A model generated the notes under the pieces. It was not told where the DNA came from. It did no database searches and saw only the letters and a list, made by a program, of their open reading frames with translations. Shown one piece after another: positions 1-7,318 of a DNA stretch of 20,239 nt. The DNA lies in the NCBI GenBank assembly GCA_021775835.1, contig JAJFHC010000060.1, positions 1 through 20,239 of the forward strand. The letters are read 5' to 3'. Numbering within the stretch: the stretch's first letter is position 1; each line of letters starts with the position of its first letter. A program made the position numbers and the translations under genes. The stretch comes from Hyphomicrobiales bacterium. Lineage in GTDB: Bacteria > Pseudomonadota > Alphaproteobacteria > Rhizobiales > JAJFHC01.

Positions 1-18
1 TGGACATCTCGAATTACC
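1..18 (+). repeat. Left terminal inverted repeat of IS5-family element
   Basis: The first 18 bases (TGGACATCTCGAATTACC) match the reverse complement of 1669-1686 at 17 of 18 positions and that of 1284-1301 at 14 of 18. The repeat may extend further left beyond the window. Confidence 0.8.
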
Positions 19-76
19 TCGTCAAATCGGCTGTGATTTGATTCACTACCGTTATCGCTGATGACGGAGTTTGATG

Positions 77-1156
77 ATGAGCATTCAGGCCGGTTTCTGG
101 GATCTTGATGAGCGTTATGTTCGGTTGAGTGAGGTCGGCGATCCGCTGGAGAAGCTTGACGCCCTTGTACCCTGGGACGTTTTCCGGAAACCACTGGCCA
201 AGGCGCTGAAGCGTTCCGATGGCGCCAGGGGCGGCCGGCCGCCGTTTGATCCGGTTGTCATGTTCAAAATCATGGTGCTTCAGTTGCTTTACAATCTTTC
301 TGACGACCAAGCAGAGTTTGTGATCAACGACCGCCTGAGCTTCATGCGGTTTTTAGGCGTTGGTCTTGGTGACAAGATCCCCGATGCAAAGACGATCTGG
401 TTGTTCAGGGAACACCTCACGCAAGCGGGTGCGGTTGAGAACCTGTTTGCCCGGTTCGACAAGCACCTGACCAAGGCGGGCTATCTGGCGATGGGTGGGC
501 AGATTGTCGATGCCACGATCGTTGCAGCCCCCAAGCAGCGCAACAGTGATGGCGAGAAGGCTGATATCAAGGCTGGTCTGATCCCTCAGGGCTGGAAGGA
601 CAAACCAGCAAAACTTGCCCAGAAAGACAGAGATGCACGCTGGACGGTGAAGTTCTCCAAGGCGAAGCAAAGGCCGGACGGATCGAAACACGCCATCGAC
701 ATCGCGATCCCTGCATTCGGCTACAAGAACCACATCGCCATCGACCGCGAGCATGGTCTGATCCGTAGATGGAAGGCCACTGACGCCTCACGCTATGACG
801 GGGCCCAACTGCCCGACCTTGTGGACAAGCAGAACACGGCATCGGGCGTGTGGGCCGACACCGCTTACCGCTCGAAGAAGAACGAAGCCTGGCTGTCGGG
901 CAACGGCTTTGTCTCAAACATCCATACGAAGAAGCCCAAGGGCCGGGCTATGTCGCAACGCGCTTCAAGGGCCAATGGCAAACGTTCAAAGATCCGCGCC
1001 TTCGTCGAGCATCCTTTTGCCCGCATGAAAGGACCCATGGCCTTGTTCATCCGCACCATCGGTATCGACCGCGCTACAACAAAGATCGGCATGGCCAATC
1101 TCGTCTACAACATGCAGCGCCTGGTTTGGCTCAATTCCAGAAGTGCGCCTGGATGA
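77..1156 (+). CDS. IS5-family DDE transposase
   Basis: This is the transposase that cuts and joins the element ends. The N-terminus beginning MSIQAGFWDLDERY and the following GRPPFDPVVMFKIMVLQ stretch are typical of the IS5 group DUF772-type N-terminal domain. The catalytic part follows, with VDATIVAAP near residue 140 (first acidic residue), GYKNHIAIDREHGLI near 217, WADTAYRSKKNEAWL near 260 and the C-terminal VEHPFARMKG block carrying the last acidic residue. Length (359 aa) is full for the family. Three in-frame starts lie together (TTG 71, ATG 74, ATG 77); ATG 77 is chosen because GGAG at 66-69 sits 7 bases upstream. No frameshift is visible, so it may be active. Confidence 0.93.
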   Translation: MSIQAGFWDLDERYVRLSEVGDPLEKLDALVPWDVFRKPLAKALKRSDGARGGRPPFDPVVMFKIMVLQLLYNLSDDQAEFVINDRLSFMRFLGVGLGDKIPDAKTIWLFREHLTQAGAVENLFARFDKHLTKAGYLAMGGQIVDATIVAAPKQRNSDGEKADIKAGLIPQGWKDKPAKLAQKDRDARWTVKFSKAKQRPDGSKHAIDIAIPAFGYKNHIAIDREHGLIRRWKATDASRYDGAQLPDLVDKQNTASGVWADTAYRSKKNEAWLSGNGFVSNIHTKKPKGRAMSQRASRANGKRSKIRAFVEHPFARMKGPMALFIRTIGIDRATTKIGMANLVYNMQRLVWLNSRSAPG

Positions 1157-1283
1157 CGGCCAAATCGCCGAATATGGCCATTGCTGTATGAATTAACCCG
1201 CCGAAACACCTCGCAACCAATCGGCCGAACCTGCCGCCAAGCCCCGCCACCGATCAGCGCTACTTGTTCATCCGACAAACACC

Positions 1284-1301
1284 GGTAAATCGAGGTGCCC
1301 G
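1284..1301 (+). repeat. Internal terminal-repeat-like sequence (right end of first IS)
   Basis: GGTAAATCGAGGTGCCCG matches the repeat at 1669-1686 at 15 of 18 positions. It ends where homology to the inside of the transposase gene resumes, so it marks the junction between two related IS copies. Confidence 0.6.
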
Positions 1302-1552
1302 GCTTTGTCTCAAACATCCACACCAAGAAGCCCAAAGGTCGGGCGATGTCGCAGCGTGCAGCACTTGCCAATGGAAAACGCTCCAAGGTCCGCGCCTTTG
1401 TCGAACATCCATTCGCCCGTATGAAAGGACCGATGGCCCTGTTCATCCGCACCATCGGCACCGACCGCGCCACCACCAAGATAGGCATGGCCAATCTTGT
1501 CTACAACATGCAGCGCCTCGTCTGGCTCAACGCCAGAGGTGCGCCTGGATGA
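1301..1552 (+). pseudogene. Truncated IS5-family transposase (C-terminal part)
   Basis: About 83 codons stay open and encode GFVSNIHTKKPKGRAMSQ followed by the VEHPFARMKG block and the NLVYNMQRLVWLNARGAPG end, nearly matching the C-terminus of the complete transposase just upstream. The N-terminal domain and the first two catalytic acidic residues are absent, so no functional enzyme can be made. Identity at the protein level is high while synonymous positions differ, which suggests the copy was under selection before it was broken. Confidence 0.85.
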
Positions 1553-1668
1553 CGGTGATGTCACTGCAAACGGTCAATCCAGCATAAATTAGTCGCCTCA
1601 AACAGCCGTCAGGTGGCGCACTTACATCGGTACGTCAAACTCTACTATCCATTCAAACCAAAATGGCC

Positions 1669-1686
1669 GGTAATTCGAGGTGTCCA
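1669..1686 (-). repeat. Right terminal inverted repeat of second IS5-family copy
   Basis: GGTAATTCGAGGTGTCCA is the reverse complement of window bases 1-18 with one mismatch. It marks the right border of the IS debris. Confidence 0.8.
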
Positions 1687-1778
1687 TGTGTCTACCCTTT
1701 CGTCTGAGACATTCGTTCTATTGCACGTCAAATCTCGAACACGCAATAACCGAGAATTAGTATGACAGGTTCTGGATT

Positions 1779-2726
1779 TCAGCGATTTACCGGCAGTTTT
1801 ATCTGACTTTGATCCAAAAACCTCTCGTTCACCCATCGATTTCCATCAGACACCTTATCGATTATCTGTTTGTCGTATTTTGTTGGAAACCCTCTATCTT
1901 TCAGCCGTACTTTCTCACTGAGCGCAATCTTTCGAAGCACCTCGTAGGGCAGCTCATATGTTGGGGATGTAGGAATCATGTTAGCAAATCTAACGAGGTT
2001 CAGCTTCTTGTACGTTGGGGATTTGTTATCAATTTTTGTAGCGGTATTAACATCGACACTGAAATCATTTTCTGCATCAATACGGTAGAGAAAGTCCTTT
2101 ATCAGACTTCCTTCTTTAAACGCCTTAACGTCAAACATCACAACTCTAATGTTATTCTCTGAAAATACATGGCTCCATAATTTTAGAGCACTCGCATAGT
2201 CCCACATGTTTTGATAATTTTGGAAATTTGAAGTAAAATTATCGAAACTTTCCGATGTACGATTTGGTCCAATAACCATTTGAGCATATATGCTCTTCAA
2301 AAAGCTAACTTGATTCCGTACATATATAATTACAATAATTTCACCGAATGTATGCTGCAGTCGTTGTTTTAATTTTTCAATTTCTTTTTTATTTCTTTCA
2401 AAATGACTATATATATACTCACTTGAGGCAACAAATGTATCACAATCAGACTCTTCGACCCTTTTGCGCACCTCTTTCCAAATACAATTCCCATTTTGCT
2501 TAAACTCTGTTTCTGACAGAATTCCTCGGCGCACAACCCAGTAATCGTATGCCAGTGGAGTACCAATTGCTGCCGCTAGTTTCCAAGCGTTTCCAAGCCC
2601 AAAAGCTTCGAGTTGTTGATAGCCAAAAGCAAGCTCAACCTGCGAGCCTAAGAAATTCTGGATGGTCGTTGAGCCGGCCTTTTCTGTTCCAATGTGTAGA
2701 TACAGCATGCAATCTTGTCGCTTCAT
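1779..2726 (-). CDS. PAPS-dependent sulfotransferase-like protein
   Basis: The protein (315 aa) carries the two nucleotide-binding signatures of cytosolic-type sulfotransferases. The first is LHIGTEKAGSTTIQNFL at residues 10-26, a 5'-phosphosulfate loop with K16, G18 and S19. The second is VIIYVRNQVSFLKSIYAQ at 132-149, a 3'-phosphate motif with R137 and S145. No signal peptide or membrane segment is visible, so a cytoplasmic enzyme is expected. Relatives lie in capsule and exopolysaccharide loci and sulfate sugar hydroxyls; the substrate here is unknown. The gene is clearly more AT-rich than most neighbours and sits next to IS debris, which suggests horizontal gain. The start is uncertain: AGGG lies very close to the first ATG, and M7 (MLYLHIG) is an alternative. 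It is transcribed away from the gene at 3020. Confidence 0.82.
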   Translation of the reverse strand: MKRQDCMLYLHIGTEKAGSTTIQNFLGSQVELAFGYQQLEAFGLGNAWKLAAAIGTPLAYDYWVVRRGILSETEFKQNGNCIWKEVRKRVEESDCDTFVASSEYIYSHFERNKKEIEKLKQRLQHTFGEIIVIIYVRNQVSFLKSIYAQMVIGPNRTSESFDNFTSNFQNYQNMWDYASALKLWSHVFSENNIRVVMFDVKAFKEGSLIKDFLYRIDAENDFSVDVNTATKIDNKSPTYKKLNLVRFANMIPTSPTYELPYEVLRKIALSEKVRLKDRGFPTKYDKQIIDKVSDGNRWVNERFLDQSQIKLPVNR

Positions 2727-3019
2727 TCCCTTGCCCTACAGCATGTTGACTGTACGGCGCGCACCTCTCCAGCTCAAGCTTCCTTTCAGACAACGCCGTA
2801 GGAAATGATGAGATGTTGCCATGCCGCCAGGATCACCTGATGCTAGCGCCTCTGTACCGTTGGAAACAGTGGTTGCCGCCGTCTCTTATAACGTCACGAT
2901 CTCCCAAATTATTATGGCCCAAGAATATGTTAGGCGCTAAACTTGGTGTCGGACCTTCCGATGGCTCCGGTTCATGATCTTCTAATACGGGCGAAGGTTG
3001 GCGCCCAGTCCAGGTATCC
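2727..3019. other. Divergent intergenic region, no recognised gene
   Basis: This 293-base stretch separates the minus-strand sulfotransferase from the plus-strand HTTM/DCC gene, so it must hold any promoters for both. No convincing -35/-10 pair or operator was seen. A 39-codon plus-strand ORF (2821-2940, starting MPPGSPDASASV) is open but has no recognised similarity. Confidence 0.5.
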
Positions 3020-4915
3020 ATGGCGCTATCGTTATCACTTGTCGTTTTGGCCGTTCCATATCTTGTTGCGGCCTACGTTGCATCCGTCCTGTTCCCACGT
3101 TCTCGTGAGGTTGTCGATGCTGTTGGGAAATGGCTACAAATTCGTGCGTTTCCCAACGCCCACGAAAATGAAATCCAGCTGTTTGCTCTGCTGCGAATTC
3201 TGTTTGGTGCGATATTGTTGGGTCGTGCATTTTTTGTAGCGGTATTGCTTACTACCGGGGAACTCACCGGACTCCACGGCGCTGTCATTCTGATAGAAGG
3301 CCTTGCAGCGTTAGCATTGATCCTGGGCGTCGGTACACAGTTCGCACTTATTGTTTTTGTTTTCTTCTCTGCCCATTCCGGTGCGGCGATCATGGGGACG
3401 TCAAACCTCACGAACGACGTGGGAGCCATGCTGGCGGTGTTCCTGTTTCTCACGCAGTCGGGACGCGCCGTATCCATCGACAACCTGTTGATGACAAGAT
3501 TTTCCATCCGGGCTTTCTGGCTTCTCTATTCGCAGAACCCGCCAAATTCCAACGCTGTCGCAGTTTTTCGGGCACTGGGCGTCTTCTCGTACTGGTGCCT
3601 GTGTGTCTACTCGCTTTCAATGCATTTGAGTGAGCCCATGTGGGTGAGTGGCATCGCGGGTCCCGTGCTGCTTTCGCACAATTTCCTGTCGACATACTCC
3701 GCGTTCTTTGAAGCAGTGTTTGCGAATTCCAACCCGATGGTGATGGCTGCGAAGATCTCGATCTGGATGATGATGGTCTGGTACGTAACGGTGTTTCCCT
3801 TTGTCTTGCTGGGCGGCTGGTTCCGGAAATACATGATCTTGTGGGGCATCGCATTCTTCTTGCTAACATCCCAAATCCTGGACCTGAGCTGCCTCGCCGA
3901 AGTCGAATTCATTTTCTGGGCGGCGCTGTTTTGGCCGGCAGCCTGGGGTGTAGGTGCCGCAGCACCGTTGCTTCTGTTTTATGACGATGGCTGCAATCTG
4001 TGCGATCGAACGGTCCGGTTTCTCGTAACGGTAGATTTATTCAATCGGATTGTGCCAATGCCGGCTTCCAGATCACAAAACGAGCTACGGGAAGCGGGAA
4101 TAACATTCGATGCCGCGATGCAGGACCTCTATGGGTTTGATTCCAGTTTCTCCAGGGCTTTTTCGGGTTACGATCTCTATGTAGAACTCTGTCGACGGGT
4201 TGCGGTGCTGTGGCCACTGCTTCCGTTACTCCTCCTTGGAAAGGTGTTTGGATTGGGGCCCTGGGTCTATCGCGGCATCGCGCGTCGGCGACGGGCACTG
4301 TTTGGCGAATGCAAACGCGCATGGACACCGTCGAGCAGATCCAGTCTGAAACCGGAAAGAACTCCCTGTGGACAAGTGCAAATTGCCATCGCTGCCGTTA
4401 TCCTGTTTAGCGGCGCCGGATATTTCTTATCCATGCCTATCCACTCAATCGGAAAGACCGGCAGTGAAAACCACGTCACGCGTCTGGCGCAGGTATTCGG
4501 CATTGCGCCAATCAATGTATTCAATACGGTCGATCTACGCACTGCCGAACAGTGGTACACTCTTGAGAGCATCGGTTTTGAGCCGGGACTTCTGCCGCTG
4601 CTCCGCCCCGATGGGTCGCGACGCTGGTGGCACTGGTCCGATCGAACCTACGTTGGTGGCACAATTCCTTTCAGACGCCGGGAAATCGGACGTGAAGGCT
4701 GCGCGCTGGATCGCGAAGATTACGTCAAGGCCCAAGTGAAACGTTTCGGCACGCTTCATCTGGAAAAAACGTCCGCACCTCAGGGCACATATTCATTCCG
4801 CTATCGTCAGTTCCATCGACCCTTGCCGAGTTCGAAAGACCTAGTCGAGAACCGATACGTCATCCAACCTGCAACCGAACGCTGTTCAAGGGTATTCGAT
4901 GTTACACTATCTTGA
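3020..4915 (+). CDS. HTTM-like membrane protein fused to DCC (DUF393) thiol oxidoreductase domain
   Basis: The 631-residue protein has three parts. Residues 1 to about 310 form a multi-helix membrane region resembling HTTM/DoxX-like proteins, the bacterial relatives of vitamin-K gamma-carboxylase. Residues 317 to about 430 are a DCC domain opened by LLLFYDDGCNLCDRTVRF, with the redox pair C325-x-x-C328. A further membrane segment follows at about 453-472 (VQIAIAAVILFSGAGYFLSM), then a hydrophilic tail of about 160 residues. DCC proteins are thioredoxin-like predicted thiol-disulfide enzymes; HTTM-DCC fusions are known but their substrates are not. ATG 3020 has a weak AGG 6 bases upstream. The gene leads the plus-strand block but is separated by 128 bases from wbqC, so co-transcription is uncertain. 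A role in this polysaccharide locus is not shown by the sequence. Confidence 0.8.
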   Translation: MALSLSLVVLAVPYLVAAYVASVLFPRSREVVDAVGKWLQIRAFPNAHENEIQLFALLRILFGAILLGRAFFVAVLLTTGELTGLHGAVILIEGLAALALILGVGTQFALIVFVFFSAHSGAAIMGTSNLTNDVGAMLAVFLFLTQSGRAVSIDNLLMTRFSIRAFWLLYSQNPPNSNAVAVFRALGVFSYWCLCVYSLSMHLSEPMWVSGIAGPVLLSHNFLSTYSAFFEAVFANSNPMVMAAKISIWMMMVWYVTVFPFVLLGGWFRKYMILWGIAFFLLTSQILDLSCLAEVEFIFWAALFWPAAWGVGAAAPLLLFYDDGCNLCDRTVRFLVTVDLFNRIVPMPASRSQNELREAGITFDAAMQDLYGFDSSFSRAFSGYDLYVELCRRVAVLWPLLPLLLLGKVFGLGPWVYRGIARRRRALFGECKRAWTPSSRSSLKPERTPCGQVQIAIAAVILFSGAGYFLSMPIHSIGKTGSENHVTRLAQVFGIAPINVFNTVDLRTAEQWYTLESIGFEPGLLPLLRPDGSRRWWHWSDRTYVGGTIPFRRREIGREGCALDREDYVKAQVKRFGTLHLEKTSAPQGTYSFRYRQFHRPLPSSKDLVENRYVIQPATERCSRVFDVTLS

Positions 4916-5043
4916 TCTATCGACATGCCCGTAGTTGTGAAGTTGTTGATGCATCGGTTGCCTGGTCCTTACGGCACAGCTCCGGTCATGGACCGGTTCA
5001 CCCGACGCCTCAATTTTCAAAAAAGTCGGATTAAGCCGCACCT

Positions 5044-5781
5044 ATGTCAAAAGTAGTTGTCGTACTGCAATCCAACTATATTCCCTGGAAAGGTTACTTC
5101 GACCTGATAAACGCGGCTGACGATTTTGTCGTGTTCGATGAAGTACAGTTCACACGTCGCGACTGGCGGAACCGCAATAAGATCATCGTTGATGGGGTTG
5201 AAAAATGGTTGACCGTACCGCTGAAATCCAAGGGGCACTATCGTAGCCCGATCAGCATCATGACTGTCTCGGATAGGCAATGGGCGGAACGGCATTTCGC
5301 CACTCTTTCCCATGCCTATGCCAAAGCTCCCTACTTCACCGACTATCGCGATCATCTCCAGAAGGCGTATGAATCTGTCGCGAAGCTGGAACGGTTGTCG
5401 GAAATCAACAGGTACCTTCTAGAATGCCTCGCCTCCCTCCTGGGGATATCCACGCACTTCGTTCAAAGCGACAGCATCCATCGGCAGGCAGGGTCCGCAA
5501 CCGGACGGCTCGTAGAGATCTGCCGTGACTTGGGCGCAAGCCATTATCTGTGCGGGCCGGCTACGAAGAACTACCTCGATTGCTCAGAATTCGCCGACAG
5601 CGGTATCCAGATCTCATACGCGGACTATTCAGGGTACCCCGAGTACGATCAGTGTACCAAGAGCTTCACGCATCGCGTCAGCATAATCGATCTTTTGATG
5701 CGTGTCGGCCCTGAGGCGCGTTCCCATTTCAAGTCGCAGCTTGGTCTCTCAGCAATATCGGGTATATCAATTGCAGAGTGA
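5044..5781 (+). CDS. WbqC-family protein
   Basis: The protein (245 aa) matches the WbqC-like family across its length. The start SKVVVVLQSNYIPWKGYFDL, then ADDFVVFDEVQFTRRDWRNRN at about 25-45, is the family's hallmark N-terminal block; LGASHYLCGPATKNYL near 165 and FTHRVSIIDLLMRVGPEA near 215 are later conserved parts. WbqC proteins are found in O-antigen and other sugar-biosynthesis clusters. Their reaction is not firmly established, though a role in making or attaching modified amino sugars has been suggested. The Shine-Dalgarno is weak (GGATTAAG upstream). It is followed by a 194-base gap before the methyltransferase, so it may not be translationally linked to it. Confidence 0.9.
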   Translation: MSKVVVVLQSNYIPWKGYFDLINAADDFVVFDEVQFTRRDWRNRNKIIVDGVEKWLTVPLKSKGHYRSPISIMTVSDRQWAERHFATLSHAYAKAPYFTDYRDHLQKAYESVAKLERLSEINRYLLECLASLLGISTHFVQSDSIHRQAGSATGRLVEICRDLGASHYLCGPATKNYLDCSEFADSGIQISYADYSGYPEYDQCTKSFTHRVSIIDLLMRVGPEARSHFKSQLGLSAISGISIAE

Positions 5782-5964
5782 AACGAAAGCCACCTGACAC
5801 GTACGTTCTGCGCCGTCTTTTGGAAGTCCCCAGCAATACAATCATTGCTGTCACCCGCCCGGCGACTTACTGTTCTGGGTGGGCTGCGTTTGACATCTAA
5901 TCGAGCATCGCTTTGGCAGGCCATCGTATTTTCTGACCTCTGTTCAGCTGGACTGGATTTTGAT

Positions 5965-5969
5965 GGGGA
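5965..5969 (+). promoter_or_regulatory. Ribosome binding site deciding a GTG start
   Basis: GGGGA lies 6 bases before GTG 5976. A TTG at 5970 in the same frame directly abuts the motif and is too close to be used, so GTG 5976 is preferred as the methyltransferase start. Confidence 0.55.
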
Positions 5970-5975
5970 TTGAAA

Positions 5976-6653
5976 GTGATCTACGATCAGGAAAAAGTTT
6001 TTGAGCTCATACGGTACTTTGAACGATGCTTGGAGGAACATGGTACCGGCGCCGCTGCTGTTGACTGGAACTCAAGCGAAAGTGCGGCATTGCGTTACGG
6101 CGTGATGTGCGGATTGTTTTCGCACGAACGAGAAAAGACCACTGTTCTCGACTTTGGATGCGGCCGCGCGGACTTCAAGGAATTTCTAGACCAGAACGGC
6201 TGGTCAAACATAGTCTATGAGGGGCTTGATATTTCCTCGGCTTTTGTGGCTTCTGCGCAAGATAGGTACCCGGAAACAGCAATTTACTGCCTGGATGTGC
6301 AGAAAGAAGATGTTGCAATCCCAATGTACGATTACATCGTCATGAACGGAGTTTTCAACCGCCGAAGTCCGCTCACCTACGATGAAATGCTAGCCTACAT
6401 GGAACACGTGACGAGCAAGGTTTTCCGTCATTGCCGAAAAGGCCTGGCCTTCAATGTGATGTCCCATTGTTCTGACTGGAAGACGGAAGAACTCTTCCAT
6501 CCTAGTCCGAACGACCTTGTGGATCTCATCGGGCAATCGCTTTCGCCCCACTTTCAACTGCGCAATGACTACGGAGCTTTCGAATCTACCTGTTACGTAT
6601 ACACAACACCGAGAACAGAGCACTCAAGGGGCAACGATGCACAGTGTGGATAA
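5976..6653 (+). CDS. Class I SAM-dependent methyltransferase
   Basis: The predicted product (225 aa from GTG 5976) has a Rossmann methyltransferase core. Motif I is TTVLDFGCGRADF at about residues 56-67, an acidic residue follows in YEGLDISSAF near 90 for the SAM ribose, and YDYIVMNGVFNRR near 122 is the motif IV region. The sequence resembles small-molecule or sugar methyltransferases rather than rRNA or protein enzymes, but the substrate cannot be read. Its last 17 bases overlap the start of the acyltransferase gene, implying translational coupling, so its substrate is probably in the same pathway. The final residues (ARGNDAQCG-like tail) are encoded in the overlap. Confidence 0.85.
   Translation: MIYDQEKVFELIRYFERCLEEHGTGAAAVDWNSSESAALRYGVMCGLFSHEREKTTVLDFGCGRADFKEFLDQNGWSNIVYEGLDISSAFVASAQDRYPETAIYCLDVQKEDVAIPMYDYIVMNGVFNRRSPLTYDEMLAYMEHVTSKVFRHCRKGLAFNVMSHCSDWKTEELFHPSPNDLVDLIGQSLSPHFQLRNDYGAFESTCYVYTTPRTEHSRGNDAQCG
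6626..6631 (+). promoter_or_regulatory. Ribosome binding site inside the upstream gene
   Basis: AAGGGG lies 5 bases before ATG 6637. It fixes the acyltransferase start at 6637 rather than at the in-frame ATG 6517, which would extend the gene 120 bases into the methyltransferase. Confidence 0.7.
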
Positions 6654-7317
6654 CACTAGACCACTCGTGATTTTTGGCATGGGAGAAGATGCCGAACTGG
6701 CTCTCTATTACTTCGAAAACGACACTGACCGCAACGTCGCTGCATTTTGTGTCGACCCCGGGTATGTCTCGAAAGACAGTTGGCATGGCCGCCGGGTCAT
6801 CCCGTTCGACAAGGTCAACGAGACATTCGGCCCAGACACTTTCGACGGGTTCGTCGCGGTAGGGTATTCCGGGCTAAACAAGTTGCGAATGGACAGATGC
6901 AATGAGTTCATCGCCAAAGGCTACAAGCTCGCCAGCTACGTCTCTTCACACGCGACCGTGTTCTCCGATCTTGACATTGGTTGGAACGCATTTCTTCTCG
7001 AGCACAACACGGTTCAGCCGTATGTCAAGATCGGAAACGGCGTCACTCTGTGGAGTGGAAATCATATCGGCCATCACACCCGTATCGAGGATTTCGTATT
7101 TGTGGCATCACAGGTTGTCGTCTCCGGTTGCGTCATGATCGGTGAGCGTTCGTTCCTGGGCGTCAACGCAACGATCCGCAACCATATCTCGATCGGATCG
7201 CGATGCGTCATCGGCGCGGGTTCGCTTGTCCTTGGCGATATTGCCGACGAAAGTGTGTTGTCCGCAGAGCCGGCCAAACTGTCACGGGTGCCAAGCTCCC
7301 GGCTAAGGAATATCTGA
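6637..7317 (+). CDS. PglD/NeuD-type sugar acyltransferase (left-handed beta-helix)
   Basis: The product (226 aa) begins with a short Rossmann-like PglD N-terminal domain (PLVIFGMGEDAELALYYF, residues 9-26). From about residue 105 hexapeptide repeats follow, with repeated I/V-G steps such as VKIGNGV, IGHHTRIEDF, VMIGERSFLG, ISIGSRC and VIGAGS. The end SAEPAKLSRV is the usual NPAK-like close of these trimers. H146/H147 in SGNHIGHHTRI is a candidate catalytic histidine by analogy with PglD. Family members transfer acetyl from acetyl-CoA to an amino or hydroxyl group of nucleotide sugars. With WecE encoded in the same locus, N-acetylation of a 4-amino sugar is a plausible job, in place of WecD, which is not seen here. 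O-acetylation remains possible. The gene overlaps the methyltransferase by 17 bases and is followed after one base by the propeller gene. Confidence 0.87.
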   Translation: MHSVDNTRPLVIFGMGEDAELALYYFENDTDRNVAAFCVDPGYVSKDSWHGRRVIPFDKVNETFGPDTFDGFVAVGYSGLNKLRMDRCNEFIAKGYKLASYVSSHATVFSDLDIGWNAFLLEHNTVQPYVKIGNGVTLWSGNHIGHHTRIEDFVFVASQVVVSGCVMIGERSFLGVNATIRNHISIGSRCVIGAGSLVLGDIADESVLSAEPAKLSRVPSSRLRNI

Positions 7318-7318
7318 C

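Larger units (their letters stand above)
1..1300 (+). mobile_element. IS5-family insertion sequence, apparently complete
   Basis: The element is bounded on the left by an 18-base terminal repeat at the first base of the window and on the right by a diverged copy of that repeat at 1284-1301. It carries one transposase gene (77-1156). About 1.3 kb with a single DDE transposase is normal for this family. The bases before position 1 are not visible, so the target duplication cannot be read. The right repeat matches the reverse complement of the left at only 14 of 18 positions, so the true right end could instead be the better repeat at 1669-1686, which would make this a composite. Confidence 0.7.
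1301..1686 (+). mobile_element. 3' remnant of a second, related IS5-family element
   Basis: This stretch repeats the last quarter of the transposase gene (compare about 904-1156) and the 3' flank, and ends in a good terminal repeat at 1669-1686. The two copies differ at many third codon positions, so this is a related IS rather than a recent duplicate. Its 5' three quarters are missing from the window. Confidence 0.8.

Noticed and set aside
2821..2940. 39-codon plus-strand ORF in the divergent intergenic region
   Set aside because: Open and preceded by some purine-rich bases, but no recognised similarity, no convincing ribosome site and short enough to be chance.
4989..5001. Sequence resembling part of the 13300-13405 repeat arm
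   Set aside because: Only 11 bases (GACCGGTTCAC) match and no partner arm exists; another such match lies in rmlB coding sequence, so chance is likely.
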